Origin: JAMXLO01 sp963696645
GTDB taxonomy: Bacteria > Pseudomonadota > Alphaproteobacteria > Acetobacterales > Acetobacteraceae
Length of the DNA: 64,000 bases
Direction: 5' to 3'
NCBI GenBank assembly: GCA_963696645.1
Contig: CAVOKY010000011.1
Span: 62,001 to 126,000 of the forward strand
Shown one piece after another: positions 36,061-46,148 of the stretch. A model generated the notes under the pieces. It made no database searches and was not told the origin of the DNA. It saw nothing but the letters and a program-made list of their open reading frames with translations. Each line of letters starts with the position of its first letter. Position 1 is the stretch's first letter. The position numbers and the translations under genes were made by a program.

Positions 36061-36470
36061 ACCGGCGCCATGATTGTCCTTCAGGAGCTGCTGGAGAAAG
36101 GCTCTGATACGACGTTGCTACGCGAGACGATTGGCTGTGCCGTGAGCTGGAGACCGATGCTCTATGTGGTGCCGGCTATGGCGAACGCAGCGAAAGGCGG
36201 ACCAACCTGCGCACCGGCTGCCATGATCGCGACTGGCACACGGATGCCGAAACGGTCGAGATTCGGATCCCGCAACTGGGCAAAGACAGCTGCTTCCCTG
36301 GCTTCCTGGAGCCGCGTCGGATGGCGGCAACGTCCAAGGCATCTTGACCCGGTCTTGGATGGACTGGTCAAGGCCATGGGCATGGCGGGGATCAGCAAAC
36401 CTCAAATGTCGCGGCTCTTTGCCGAGATCAATCAGCGGGTTCAGACCTTCTACGTCGTCCATTTTCGTTA
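36061..36470 (+). pseudogene. IS256-family transposase relic (N-terminal part)
   Basis: Scattered frames give LQELLEKGSDTTLLRETIG, then in other frames sense resembling the GAGYGERS...R.GYRDRDW segment, and finally DGLVKAMGMAGISKPQMSRL followed by FAEINQRVQTF. These are N-terminal landmarks of IS256/MutU transposases. A deletion and frameshifts are evident, and the DDE core is missing. The relic abuts the next leftward ORF at 36481. Confidence 0.65.
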
Positions 36471-36480
36471 CGTTTTCCGA

Positions 36481-37689
36481 TTATATCCGGCAAGGCTGAA
36501 CACCCCTGACGGCCCCCAGCATGGCTTCGACGGCCTGAACCGCCGAAGTTGGCGTCCCGCCCAGCAGCCCAGCGCGCAACAGAGAATGGTCCGCTGGGAG
36601 CGCAGTGTACCGGGCGACACGATCAGCCATCCAACCGGTGTTCCACCTGGTGATGTACCGACCAAGCGGCGTCCAGAACCGCAGCGGTGACCTGCTCGCA
36701 GCAAGCTGTTCTAGGCGTAGGTGGGAGAATTCCAACGAGATCAATAACTCCAGATCATCGAACAGTTGCTCTGCCGCACCTTGAGGCACGTTTGCATCGG
36801 TGACCTCGTTCGCGAACAATTGGAAGACAAGGTCGCTGGCGGGCGTCTGGTGGGATGCCAAGCCTCGGAGCACTTTCCAGTCGATGTCGCCGAGAGCCAG
36901 CAGTGGCAATGCGGCAGCGGCGGCACGCTCGCCGATGCCGGTCCTGATCGGTGTGTGCATGAATGCCCCGAGCGTGGTGAAATCATTGCGCACAAGCGCA
37001 CCAGCGAGCGCCCAATAGAGGCAGAGGCTCGCACAGAAACCGCGTAACCCGCTCCAGTAGGCGTATCCGCCCGTATCCGCCGGGCGATGTCCCAACATGC
37101 GCAAGACACGGATGACCGAACGGTTGGCCTCGCCGGTGCCGTACCTGGCGCTCACGAGACAGCACCGGCGGATAGCCTCGGACAGGCGAATGAATACTGC
37201 GAGTAGCGCGTTGATCGAATCGATTGTCGGGGCGCGCCGGGGATAGTCCGGTCCGGTTGTAAATCTGCGGATCGTCCAGACCTCACCTGCCAGGAATTCG
37301 ACCCAGGCCGAAGCATAGCGATCGTCCTGACAATACCAGCTCGCCGCAGCGACAGCGGACTCCGCACTCGACGGTTGCGACAATGCCGGCGGGGCTCCAC
37401 TGAAGTCCGTGACGGCATGCCGTGCGTGGTGCACCGGTCCAGCTTCACTGCGATCAGCAACGACACGATCTCGTGCTGAGGCCGGCAATTCAATGATCCT
37501 CGCAGCGCCCACTCCAGGCCTCACGACGAAACAGCGGCTTGTTGCCGAGCAGTTTGCCTGCGACTGTAGCGTGGCCACGATTGAGATTCGCTTAACAAAC
37601 TTTCGCCCATAACCTAAGCCTGAAAACTCCTCCAGGCTGAAGTAGGGTCCGCGACCCTGACGGGGGACGGATGAATGGCTCTGGTGCAA
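36481..37689 (-). CDS. Hypothetical protein, doubtful N-terminus
   Basis: A 402-residue open frame. The part from about residue 125 on looks protein-like (WVEFLAGEVWTIRRFTTGPD; YWSGLRGFCASLCLYWALAG, possibly a buried or membrane helix; FQLFANEVTDANVPQGAAEQ; LFDDLELLISLEFSHLRLEQ). The first ~110 residues are low-quality and may be untranslated, so the real start may be further in. I do not recognise any family and no ribosome-binding site stands out. It lies between an IS256 relic and mosaic debris, so it may be a truncated cargo gene. Confidence 0.4.
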   Translation of the reverse strand: MHQSHSSVPRQGRGPYFSLEEFSGLGYGRKFVKRISIVATLQSQANCSATSRCFVVRPGVGAARIIELPASARDRVVADRSEAGPVHHARHAVTDFSGAPPALSQPSSAESAVAAASWYCQDDRYASAWVEFLAGEVWTIRRFTTGPDYPRRAPTIDSINALLAVFIRLSEAIRRCCLVSARYGTGEANRSVIRVLRMLGHRPADTGGYAYWSGLRGFCASLCLYWALAGALVRNDFTTLGAFMHTPIRTGIGERAAAAALPLLALGDIDWKVLRGLASHQTPASDLVFQLFANEVTDANVPQGAAEQLFDDLELLISLEFSHLRLEQLAASRSPLRFWTPLGRYITRWNTGWMADRVARYTALPADHSLLRAGLLGGTPTSAVQAVEAMLGAVRGVQPCRI

Positions 37690-39063
37690 CTTGGGGCCTT
37701 AATCCGGTGTTCTGGCTTGGGGAGCTGGGTGAGGGGCGGCAATGAGCGAGAGCCAGTAGTGATCCAGTTCGGTTCTGTCAGTTTTCGCGCCGTTGAGTTA
37801 GGCAAGCTTGGGCCATCGACGCCAGCACTCAAGCCGTTGCCAGGACAGCGAGGACAATCGCGATTTACGCATATGCCGCCAGCGCGACACGGCGGCGGGA
37901 AAATGTTCGCGCATTCGGGACCGGCATCGTAGAAAGTTTCGGAATTCATCATAGTCGCGGCAGTAGCGTGTCGCTGATACAGTGCTTTTCAGTCCAAGCA
38001 TGGGTCGACATCGACTGTTGATGCCGCGATGGTCCTGCTCAAGCCTGTTGTTGAGATATCGGCTCCTCCGATGCTGCACATGTTTGCCAAGCTCGGTCCG
38101 GATGGCGCTCGGATAGGGGAGTGTCCAGAGAATGGGGGGACGACGACATGGGAGGTACGATCGACCGGTCGATAGTCGACTGGGGGAACGCGGCTGCGAT
38201 GGGTGTTGCGGTTGATTGCGACCGAGGATGATGCCCGCTGCCTGAGCACCGATCTAGTAGCAATTTGCCGGCCTGAGGGTCTTGGCGATGGCACGAAACT
38301 GGGTCTGACATTGGCCGAAGCGAAGCAGCTTCTACCGAGCGTTCAACGAGCGGTCGTTTCCGGCCAGGTCGACAGCCATGGGCAGCTGCGGCCGTGTTGC
38401 CGGTCCTGCAGCCGGCCGTCGCTTCGGTGCCGCAGCCGCGGACCTCAGCCGTGATCCACACCACGTATCGGGAGAATGGGCGCGCTGCGATATCGGCCGG
38501 GACGGCCATTCCCAGCGGTGAGAATGCCCGCAACTCCCGAAGACACCTCGCGATCTCATCTTGCCCTGGCCCGGACTCTTTCTCGGCGATGCGCAGAGTA
38601 GGAATTGGATGCCTTCCTCGATAATGAACGGAATCCAGCCGGTCCAGCGACCGGCGCACTGCGCCAGCCAGGATTTCCACTGGCAGCTGACGCAGTCGGT
38701 CGGCGACCACTTGGCGCCGCACGCGACCGGTGGCGATGAGCTCAGCTTGTTCGATAATCGGCATGGGCTGCGTCAGACGGTCGCGAAGCCTTGCCTCGGT
38801 CCCCATCAATACGGCGTCACAATTCGTAATTTCCTAATCCACAAGAGCCGGCGCACGGAACAGGCGTTTCATATTTCCTTCAGGGCGCACCGGTCCCCAC
38901 CGAGGCGTCTTTTTCTTTTTTGGTGATCAAGTCGTCTAGCGGCTCATGGCGGCAGGGTCCGCGCCAGCCACCAAGCGATGAACAACTGGACGCTCGCGAT
39001 ACAATCACTCGGCAACAGGACCCGACGTGCAGACTGGGTGCAGCACGACTATGCTACACGGCC
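37690..39063. other. Mosaic of decayed sequence, including an ISKra4-like scrap
   Basis: No intact gene is supported. On the + strand at about 38,280-38,370 the reading LGLTLAEAKQLLPSVQRAVV resembles the N-terminal part of ISKra4-family transposases (..L.LAEAK.LL..VQ..VV..Q). On the - strand at about 38,430-38,800 a protein-like stretch (VVADRLRQLPVEILAGAVRR) has no recognised family. The rest shows no coding signal that I trust. Confidence 0.4.
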
Positions 39064-39486
39064 ATGATCATAGTCACTTATGCGCACCGGTCGAAACTTA
39101 AGACGCGGCATCCGGCGACGCATCCCGCACCAGCTAGCGACGACCGAAAAGCAGCGATCGTCACTACCGCTGCCAGTGGGAAGCGGCCAAAGCTGCTGGG
39201 CGCGGATGACGCCGCAGGTTGCCATGCCAGAGCGCATCGGAGTGTAATTCGTTCCCCTGCCGGAGGGTGTAATCGCACCGCTGCACGCGGCACGGCTCTC
39301 CGATACGACGGTGGAACGCGGCATCCGACGGCGAAGACGCACGGCAAGACCTGCGCGATGCAGTTTCCCAGCTATGAGGTGGCGGAGGAATGGAGGAACG
39401 CCGGCGCCTTGCTGCGGGCGTATTCCAGCGACAACGAAGTGCTGCACACGGGATACGCCGCAGCGAAGACGCGGGTCAAAGGCTAA
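39064..39486 (+). CDS. Possible small hypothetical gene
   Basis: ATG 39064 opens with MIIVTYAHRSKLKTRHP, which resembles the start of a small hypothetical family that I recall from Acetobacteraceae and relatives (MIIVTYAHRPKR...). The remaining 120 residues (to ARVKG-like basic C-terminus at 39486) are not recognisable and may be decayed. It is flanked by debris and by the IS1634 left end at 39489. It may be a relic rather than an expressed gene. Confidence 0.3.
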   Translation: MIIVTYAHRSKLKTRHPATHPAPASDDRKAAIVTTAASGKRPKLLGADDAAGCHARAHRSVIRSPAGGCNRTAARGTALRYDGGTRHPTAKTHGKTCAMQFPSYEVAEEWRNAGALLRAYSSDNEVLHTGYAAAKTRVKG

Positions 39487-39595
39487 CCCGACTTTCGCAA
39501 CTCGACGGGCAAACTGCTCCAGAGCGTTGATTTCCCACGCTGGCAGTCGCGAAGGTCGGCACCACAGCGCGGGTGGTCATACCGGTGACGGAACG

Positions 39596-39941
39596 TCAGG
39601 GATGAGTACCTCTGGGAGGCGACTGGGCGGGCAGGCTGATCTTCAGCCGCTGGAGCAGGACAGCCTGATCCACCTCCGGTTCGGTGTAGCGAGACAGTAT
39701 GACGGTGCGGCCGTCGGTGGTCGGCAGTTGCACGTCCACCATCTGGATCGCCGCCATCTTGTCGAGCACCGACCTCGGTGTCAGGCCGGGAGCCAGAGAT
39801 CGCAGCCGCTGCTTCAGCGTAACCTGCAGGCAATAGGCGAGGAACGCGACAAAGATGTGCGCCTCGATCCGCTCATCGGTCTGATGGTGGATCGGGCGGA
39901 TCGCCAGATCCCCCTTCAGTTCCTTGAACGCCTGTTCCACC
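39596..39941 (-). pseudogene. IS1634 transposase, C-terminal piece
   Basis: The reading starts VEQAFKELKGDLAIRPIHHQ, with the catalytic Glu region of the IS4-superfamily/IS1634 enzymes, and continues EAHIFVAFLAYCLQVTLKQR and RSVLDKMAAIQMVDV. It continues directly from the piece at 42464-43886 if the IS66 and one copy of its 8-bp target duplication are removed. Confidence 0.88.
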
Positions 39942-39979
39942 GTAAGCGGTGTTCCCCGACCCTTCGGCGCTTCGTGAGA

Positions 39980-41581
39980 TCAGGGTGGCCGTTCGGGTGC
40001 CCAGAGCCAAGGCATCAATTCGTCGATGCGTTTGTGCGGCCAGCCATTCACCAGGCGTGTCAGGAGATCGGTAAAATATGCCTGTGGATTGACGCCATTC
40101 AACTTACAGGTTTCGATTAGCGATGCTAGGCATGCCCAGTTTTCGCCGCCTTCGTCGCTGCCCGCAAAGAGGCTATTTTTTCTCGACAGACAGACCGGCC
40201 GCATGGCGCGCTCGACACTGTTGGTGTCGAGTTCGATGCGTCCGTCCTCAAGGAACCGCTCCAGCCCTTCCCAGTGGTTCAGCGCATAGCGGATCGCGTC
40301 GGCAGTTGGACCGCGGGCGGGCAGTTTCGCTAACTGCGCTTCGAACCAGATGCGCAATTCCGTGACCAGCGGTTTGCTTTCGGCTTGACGCAGCGCCAGC
40401 CGATCGGCGGCGCGCTTGCCGCGGACACGCGCCTCGATCTCATAGAGCGCGGCGATCCGCCGCAGCGTTTCCATAGCGATCGGCGCCTTCGTCTTGGCCA
40501 GATCGTAAAAACCCCTGCGCACGTGGCTCCAGCAAAAAGCCAGGGTTACGGGAGTCTCGGTCAGCTTGGGCCCGGCGAGTTTCTTGTAGGCCTGGTATCC
40601 ATCGCACTGCAGGATGCCGCGATAGTCACCGAGCAGCGTGTTGGCGTGGATATGTCCCCGACCAGGGGCGTAACTATAAACCACAGCCGGTGGTTCGCTC
40701 CCGCCCCATGGGCGATCGTCACGGGCCATGGCCCAGAAGTATCCTTGCTTGGTCCGTCCGCGGCCCGGGTCGAGCACCGGCACCACGGTCTCGTCGGCAA
40801 ATATCCGTGTCGAGGCCAGCATCATCTCGCGCAGCCGCGCCACCACGGGGGCGACTTCGGCCGCGGCGTATCCCATCCAGAACGACAGGGTGGACCGCTC
40901 GAGGATCACACCCTGTCGCGCCAGGATCTGTGCCTGGCGATACAGCGGCAGATGATCGGCATAGCGCGCCACCAGCACATGGGCGACCATTGCCTCGGTC
41001 GGGATGCCGCCCTCGATCAGCCGTGCCGGCGCCCGTGCCTGCACCACGACGCCTGTGCAGGACCGGCAAACGAGTTTCGGACGCCTGGTTACGATCACCC
41101 GAAACTGCGCCGGGATCACATCCAGACGCTCTGATGTGTCTTCCCCTATTACCGTCATGCTCGCCCGGCAGCACGGGCACGCAGTGTCCTCGGGCGCCAG
41201 CGTCACCTCGATCCGCGGCAGGTGCGCCGGCAGCGCACCACGGCTGGCACGCCGCTTGGCGGCATTGTCCAAGCGCCGCTCGGGATCGTGCTTCTCTGCC
41301 TCCGCGTCTGCTTTGGCGATCGCCTGCTCGAGGGCTTCCAGGCCCAGTTGCAGCTGTTCCTCCGGCAGACGCTCGGAGCGGGGGCCGAAATGCATGCGTC
41401 TGAGCTGCAGCAGCAGATGACGCAGCCGGTCATTCTGTGCCAGCAGGATGTCCCGCTCCGTAACCGCCGCATCGCGCTCGACAAGTGTCGCATCGCGTTC
41501 GGCAATTGTCGTCAGCACCAAGGCCCGCAAGGCTTCAATGCTTTCGGGCAGGCTCTGCATGTCGTCGCGGGGTGAAGCCAT
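39980..41581 (-). CDS. tnpC: IS66 transposase TnpC, intact
   Basis: 533 residues from ATG 41581 (MASPRDDM); the open frame extends 24 nt further up. N-terminal leucine-zipper-like coiled coil (ERDATLVERDAAVTERDILL), MHFGPRSERLPEEQLQL, and a zinc motif CPCC...CRSC. The DDE core has IFADETVVPVLDPGRGRTKQ, LQCDGYQAYKKLAG and ELDTNSVERAMRPVCLSRKN with the Glu, and the IS66_C tail has CKLNGVNPQAYFTDLL. It is the catalytic transposase of the element. Confidence 0.96.
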   Translation of the reverse strand: MASPRDDMQSLPESIEALRALVLTTIAERDATLVERDAAVTERDILLAQNDRLRHLLLQLRRMHFGPRSERLPEEQLQLGLEALEQAIAKADAEAEKHDPERRLDNAAKRRASRGALPAHLPRIEVTLAPEDTACPCCRASMTVIGEDTSERLDVIPAQFRVIVTRRPKLVCRSCTGVVVQARAPARLIEGGIPTEAMVAHVLVARYADHLPLYRQAQILARQGVILERSTLSFWMGYAAAEVAPVVARLREMMLASTRIFADETVVPVLDPGRGRTKQGYFWAMARDDRPWGGSEPPAVVYSYAPGRGHIHANTLLGDYRGILQCDGYQAYKKLAGPKLTETPVTLAFCWSHVRRGFYDLAKTKAPIAMETLRRIAALYEIEARVRGKRAADRLALRQAESKPLVTELRIWFEAQLAKLPARGPTADAIRYALNHWEGLERFLEDGRIELDTNSVERAMRPVCLSRKNSLFAGSDEGGENWACLASLIETCKLNGVNPQAYFTDLLTRLVNGWPHKRIDELMPWLWAPERPP

Positions 41582-41594
41582 CACGCAACGAATC

Positions 41595-41951
41595 CTACGC
41601 GGCAACCGACGGTTTGAGAATCCCCTTTATGGTCTGAACACGCGTCCAATCGAGCCCATCGAACAACGCGGCGAACTCAACCGGCGACAGCTTCATCACC
41701 CCGTCCATGATCGGCGGCCAGCGGAACGATCCCTGCTGCAATTGCTTCCACACCAGCACCAGGCCGCTGACATCCCAGACCAGTATCTTCAAGCGGTCGC
41801 TGCGCTTGGCGCGATAGACGATCACCGCGCCAGCGAACGGATCCTCGCCAAGCACCTCCTGCGCCAAGGCGGCGAGAGAGTGTGCCCCTTTGCGGAAATC
41901 AACTGGCCGCGTCGCCAGTAAGACGCGAGCGCCAGCGGGGACATTGATCAT
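41595..41951 (-). CDS. tnpB: IS66 accessory protein TnpB
   Basis: 118 residues. The start at 41951 overlaps the tnpA stop (ATGA). Family marks: VLLATRPVDFRKGAHSLAAL, LGEDPFAGAVIVYRAKRSDR and LKILVWDVSGLVLVWKQLQQ. It is essential with TnpA for IS66 transposition by family knowledge. Confidence 0.93.
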   Translation of the reverse strand: MINVPAGARVLLATRPVDFRKGAHSLAALAQEVLGEDPFAGAVIVYRAKRSDRLKILVWDVSGLVLVWKQLQQGSFRWPPIMDGVMKLSPVEFAALFDGLDWTRVQTIKGILKPSVAA

Positions 41952-42379
41952 GATCGGGACGCCGACGCGCGCACCGCGCGCAACACCGCGGTCAACTGGG
42001 CAGCATCCATGCCGGACGAGACCCGCACCACAGCACCGGCAAGCTTGACCTCGATCCCCGGTGCGGCAGACGCCGCGCGTGGAACCATTGTTGCAGGAAT
42101 GGCTTCGCTCACGATCGGAACAAAGCTGGGTGTTGCCGGCGTTGTCGTTCGCCCCGCCACGAGCGGCAAGTCTTGCCGCATGGCGCGTCGCCAACCGAAT
42201 ACCTGCTGCGAGCAGATGTGCCAGCGCCGCGCAACCTCGGAAACGCGCGCTCCCGGCACCAAGGTCTCCGCGACGATCCGGGCCTTCTCATCTGCCGACC
42301 AGCGCCGCCGCCGGCCAGGTCCCGTTAGAACCTCAACTCGCCGGTATTCACCCTTCGCGTCATCGCTAACGTCAAACAT
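41948..42379 (-). CDS. tnpA: IS66 accessory protein TnpA
   Basis: 143 residues. The helix-turn-helix region RRRRWSADEKARIVAETLVP and VSEVARRWHICSQQVFGWRR is typical of the IS66 Orf1 family. It is the first gene of the element, about 85 bp from the right terminal repeat, and is coupled by ATGA overlap to tnpB. Confidence 0.93.
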   Translation of the reverse strand: MFDVSDDAKGEYRRVEVLTGPGRRRRWSADEKARIVAETLVPGARVSEVARRWHICSQQVFGWRRAMRQDLPLVAGRTTTPATPSFVPIVSEAIPATMVPRAASAAPGIEVKLAGAVVRVSSGMDAAQLTAVLRAVRASASRS

Positions 42380-42463
42380 AAGGATAGCTCGAAGCCCTCT
42401 GCCTCAAGCAAATCAAGCACTTCAAGGGCACCCATTAAAGAAGGGTCGGGGAACACCGCTTAC

Positions 42464-43886
42464 GTTCCACCTCGACCAGTTGCAGATAGAACGCCCAGAG
42501 CTGCGCCGGATCGCCGCCCGTCACATTCGACCGCAGCAGGTAACTGCCTTCCCGGCGTCGCGCCTCGCGCAGCTTCGGCCAATTCAGCTTGAAGCCGAAC
42601 GTCTCCGGCGTGACCGCCTGCTCCTTGTCCGGCAACTGAAGCTCGATGATCCGCCAAGCCGCCGGCTCAGCCTCTTTCCTGGCCGCCCCCAGCTTGATCA
42701 ACAACTGATCGCGGGTCAGTTTCTGCTGGCGCAGCTCATGCAGGCGCTTGATCAGCTTCTTGAGCCGCCGCCGCCGCATCGCCTGTTCCTTGTCCCGGCG
42801 TGCACCACTGCGGGCGAGCACATAAAGTTCGTCGTCCTGCTCAACGAGTTTCACCTGAACGGTGTCGCGGACATCGGTCCACGGCTTGGTCAGAAAGCCC
42901 TGCTCCAGTTGTCCGAGACGGCCGCGCGGCGTGCCCACCAGATACTGTATCGGCGTCTCGGACGCCCGCATCTCCGCCAGCACCGCCTCCGTCGGGATGC
43001 CGCGGTCCATCACCCAGGTGCGCGTGGCCTTGCCATACTGGGCCTCGATCCGCTCGACGAAGTCGCGCAACGTGGTCTTGTCCGAGGTGTTTGCCGCCAT
43101 CACCTCATACGCCAGCGGCAGGCCGTCCGGTGTCACGACCAATGCAATGACCACCTGAACGCAATCCGAGCGCTTGTCCCGGCTGTAGCCAAAGCGCCGC
43201 TTGCCCGCCTCTGGTGGATCGCATTCGAAATAGGTGCTGGTCAGATCGTAGAGCAGGACTTCGAAGTCTGCTCCGAACAGGCTCTTCCAGCGGTGTTGCA
43301 GGAAGCGGAACAGATCCGTCTTGTGCATCAGCAGCTTGTCAAGACACCGATACAGATTGTCCTTGCGCGCCAGCGCGAAGTCCGCGCCGAGCAGATCGCC
43401 CATCGCACTTTGCTCATACCATTGCCGGTGCAGCCGCCACTCGCTGCCGGGATCGATCAGGCGATAGACGGCCAACGTCTTCAGCACGTCCAGCCACCGT
43501 GTCCCCTCCCGCGACGTCGGCAGCCGTGGCGACCAGAAATCATCCAGCCGCAGTTGATCCCACACATGGCAGGCCAACCAGCAGGCGCCCCATTGCCGCG
43601 GACGGTGCAGCCGAAGACCGCTGAGCCGGACATGCACCACATCGCAATTCAGTGCCGGTGCTTGCCGATCCTCGGGAAACAGCGCGATCTGTCTGGCTTG
43701 CTGGCCATCTTCGTCGAACGCATCGATCGTCCGGCACCACGCCGCCCTCTGGGCATCGTTGATCTCGCCCAGGTACAGCACGTGTCGCTGCACCGTGCGG
43801 CCGCCGGAGACACGACGGTTCTCCACGATGCTCCAGTAGCGATGCTCCTTGCCGTCCTTTCGGCGAACCTTGTGGCGCAAAAACAT
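42464..43886 (-). pseudogene. IS1634 transposase, N-terminal piece
   Basis: About 474 codons before the IS66 junction. MFLRHKVRRKDGKEHRYWSI is the usual N-terminus of the family. LLYDLTSTYFECDPPEAGKR (Asp) and WVMDRGIPTEAVLAEMRAS (Asp) belong to the DDE core, which needs the Glu in the 39596-39941 piece. The open frame runs a few codons into IS66 DNA (to 42435). Rejoining after removal of the IS66 gives an uninterrupted protein of about 590 residues. Confidence 0.9.
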
Positions 43887-44053
43887 GGCCGCAGACTTTC
43901 AAAGACAGCAGCCGTTTCGCAAGGGACTTGGTCGGCACCGCACGCGATTTTCGCCGTTTCTCCCGCGTTGATGCTGGGAATTACAGGAACTTACCAGCGC
44001 CAGGCAGGCACAAAATTCCCAAAATCGTGGTCCAGTTGCGAAAGTCGAACTGG

Positions 44054-45283
44054 TACCCCGAGTCGCTCATAATGCCGGGTATAACCTGTTCAGCTTTACG
44101 CGGGCGTCGGCGGTGGTGAATTGCCAATCTGCTCTGACCTGCTTGTGGTTGCGGCTATGTTCCCAGGCGGCGACCTCCTCGATGAGGCTGAGCTTGTCGG
44201 GGATCCTGCGATCGAGACATTGACCGGATAACACGCTGAGCTCGGCTTCGGCCATATTGAGCCAACTGCCTTGTTTCGGGGTGTAGTGCCATTCGAACCG
44301 CTCGACGAGACGACGGGCTTCGGCTGCGGGGAAGGCTTCGTAGAGTGACGCTGGTTTGTGGGTGTTGAGGTTGTCCTCCATGAGCACAATCCTCTTGGCT
44401 GCGGGGAAATGTGTATCGGACAGATCCTTGAGCATGTGGGCGAAATCCACAGCGGTGTGGCGATCGGTTACTGCGACGTGCCGCCAGCCCTCCAAAGGCG
44501 CGAACATCATGAACAGGTTGACGGTTCCATTCCGCTCATATTCATAGTCATGCCGCGCAGGCTGTCCTGGCTTCAGCTTGATCGGCACACGCGTTTCGCT
44601 GATCAGTTGCTTTGATGTCTCGTCCACGCAGACCACGGGGTACTCTGGATCGTGCGGCCGATGATAAACCTCCAGCACATCTTCCATGTTGGCTACGAAC
44701 GCCGCATTGGCATCCGGAGGGATGACCCATTGTCTTTGCAGGTGGGGTTTGAGCGTGTTGTTTTTAGCGTGCGCCCAATGGTGTTGTCGCTGGCGCGCTC
44801 GACGATATTCAGTTCCACGACGGCCTCCTCCAGCAACTGCAACGTCCACCGCTTGCGGCCTTTGGGCGGTCGGGAACAGGCCAACGCGATCAACTTCGCC
44901 TCAGCTGCCCCGTCAAAGATGCGTGGCCTGGCCGAAGCCGGCGAATGCTTGCGGACCAGGACCGCCTCGAACCCTTCTTCCACCAGCTGCTGGCGGGTCC
45001 GCGCCACCGTGTCGATGCTGGTATCGAGCGCCGCCGCAATCCGGCTGTCACTCCATCCTTCGCCGGCTTCCGAGGCGTCGGCCTTTAACAGGATGCGTGC
45101 CTTGGTCAGCAGCCGGGCAGAGTGTTTGCCGGCATGTATCAGCGCTCCGAGCCGCTCCCGCTCATCATCGCTCAGCTTCACCACATATCTCTTCACGGCA
45201 GCTTGTTTCGCGGTCACGATGCATCTCCGCCATTGCGGAGCCATCAATTCGGAAATCCACCGGGGAATCAATGACGGGGGGTA
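44054..45283 (-). mobile_element. IS630-family element next to IS1634
   Basis: Flanked by TA at 44054-44055 and 45282-45283. The ends share TACCCC with further scattered matches (GTC, T.AT), so the repeats are imperfect. The transposase is encoded in two frames. The left end is only 6 bp from the IS1634 terminus, so this element inserted beside, not within, that element. Confidence 0.8.
44067..45217 (-). CDS. IS630-family transposase, two frames (likely frameshift)
   Basis: The start is probably GTG 45217 (MTAKQAAVKRYVVKLSDDER). The first frame carries the helix-turn-helix part (SDSRIAAALDTSIDTVARTR; RKHSPASARPRIFDGAAEAK) up to VERASDNTIGRTLK. The second frame continues NNTLKPHLQRQWVIPPDANA with the DDE residues in VVCVDETSKQLISETR, VLMEDNLNTHKPASLY and LNMAEAELSVLSGQCLDRRI. 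The frames meet at CTAAAAACAAC (about 44765), a plausible -1 slip site of the family. Confidence 0.82.
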
Positions 45284-45299
45284 CTAGTGCGTCCTGGAC

Positions 45300-45950
45300 T
45301 TAGGGATTTACCCGTACGTACACCCCGGCTGAACCCGGTGCATGCGTCATGGCCTGCCGCATGCGCGGCGAATTCGGCGAGGAATGTTGCTGTTGCTCCT
45401 TCCACTGCGGGCTTTCGGGCACCGCCGTACTGGCAAATTCGTAGACCGTGCTGTAGCCGCTGGTACCCTCGAGAACCCGATAGCGGCGGGCATAGATCAC
45501 TCCCGGCACCTTACGGTAGCCTGGCACATACTCCCCACTATACCAGGCGTTCCACTCGGCATCGACCTCGACGGGGACGGACATACGGCCAATCTGCAAC
45601 ACCGGCGCCATGCCACGCTCCGGCATTTCCATGCCGTCCGGGTAAATTTGTTCCCCGACAATGCGTGTCAAATTCTTCCCGATCACGGACGGCGAGACTT
45701 TCTTCCCCCACGGCGTCCGCGGCCGGTTGGTAAACGCCGGCGTCTGCATCACCGCCACGCTTTCCAGTTCATAGCATGCGAGGTGCTTCGGGCCACCCTT
45801 GACTGCTTCGTAGCGGGCCGCTGAGAGGATGCCGGGCACCGACAGCAATTCTGGTAGATGTTCCTTGTTATACCACTCGTTGAATTCCTGCACGTCCTGG
45901 GCGTCGATATCAACGTACACCATGAAAATCCCGTGACCTTTTTGTGCCAT
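45300..45950 (-). CDS. Uncharacterised protein with two dimeric-barrel-like halves
   Basis: 216 residues from ATG 45950, with AGGAG about 10 nt upstream. Two similar halves are visible: MVYVDIDAQDVQEFNEWYNK (EHLPELLSVPGILSAARYEA) and PVEVDAEWNAWYSGEYVPGY (RKVPGVIYARRYRVL). Each has the FNEWYN..H.PE...VPG....RY pattern of EthD/DUF-type dimeric alpha-beta barrels, often found in degradation gene sets. The catalytic role is unknown. It may bind a small hydrophobic substrate. Confidence 0.8.
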   Translation of the reverse strand: MAQKGHGIFMVYVDIDAQDVQEFNEWYNKEHLPELLSVPGILSAARYEAVKGGPKHLACYELESVAVMQTPAFTNRPRTPWGKKVSPSVIGKNLTRIVGEQIYPDGMEMPERGMAPVLQIGRMSVPVEVDAEWNAWYSGEYVPGYRKVPGVIYARRYRVLEGTSGYSTVYEFASTAVPESPQWKEQQQHSSPNSPRMRQAMTHAPGSAGVYVRVNP

Positions 45951-46148
45951 GTTTCCGTCTCCTCTGTGAAGCGTAGCCGCCATCGTTTTGCCTCGTCTCG
46001 TTGGCTCCCGGTCCTCACGCCTGGAGCCCAGCAGAGACACGTGCCACCTTAACCGACATTCCCCAAATTCCGGAGCTGTTGAGCGGGATCGGTCTCATCT
46101 AGCTACACCGTAATGAAACTCGGGCACTACCAGCCTCGGCGGCGCGCA

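Larger units (their letters stand above)
39942..42463 (-). mobile_element. Complete IS66-family element with 8-bp target duplication
   Basis: 2522 bp with perfect 24-bp terminal repeats (39942-39965 and 42440-42463, outer bases GTAAGCGGTGTTCCCC). The flanks are the 8-bp duplication GTTCCACC (39934-39941 and 42464-42471), the size expected for IS66. All three genes tnpA-tnpB-tnpC are intact, so this copy may be active. It inserted into the IS1634 transposase gene. Confidence 0.97.
39489..44047 (-). mobile_element. IS1634-family element interrupted by an IS66
   Basis: Ends share CGACTTTCGCAACT (39489-39502) and its reverse complement AGTTGCGAAAGTCG (44034-44047). Without the inserted IS66 the element would be about 2.0 kb. 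The transposase gene is split within the codons for VEVEQAF; the 8-bp duplication GTTCCACC flanks the intruder. No clear target duplication of the IS1634 itself is visible. Confidence 0.85.

Noticed and set aside
42009..44072. 687-codon + strand frame
   Set aside because: Runs across the IS66 end and antisense to the IS1634 transposase, so it crosses an insertion junction and cannot be an old gene.
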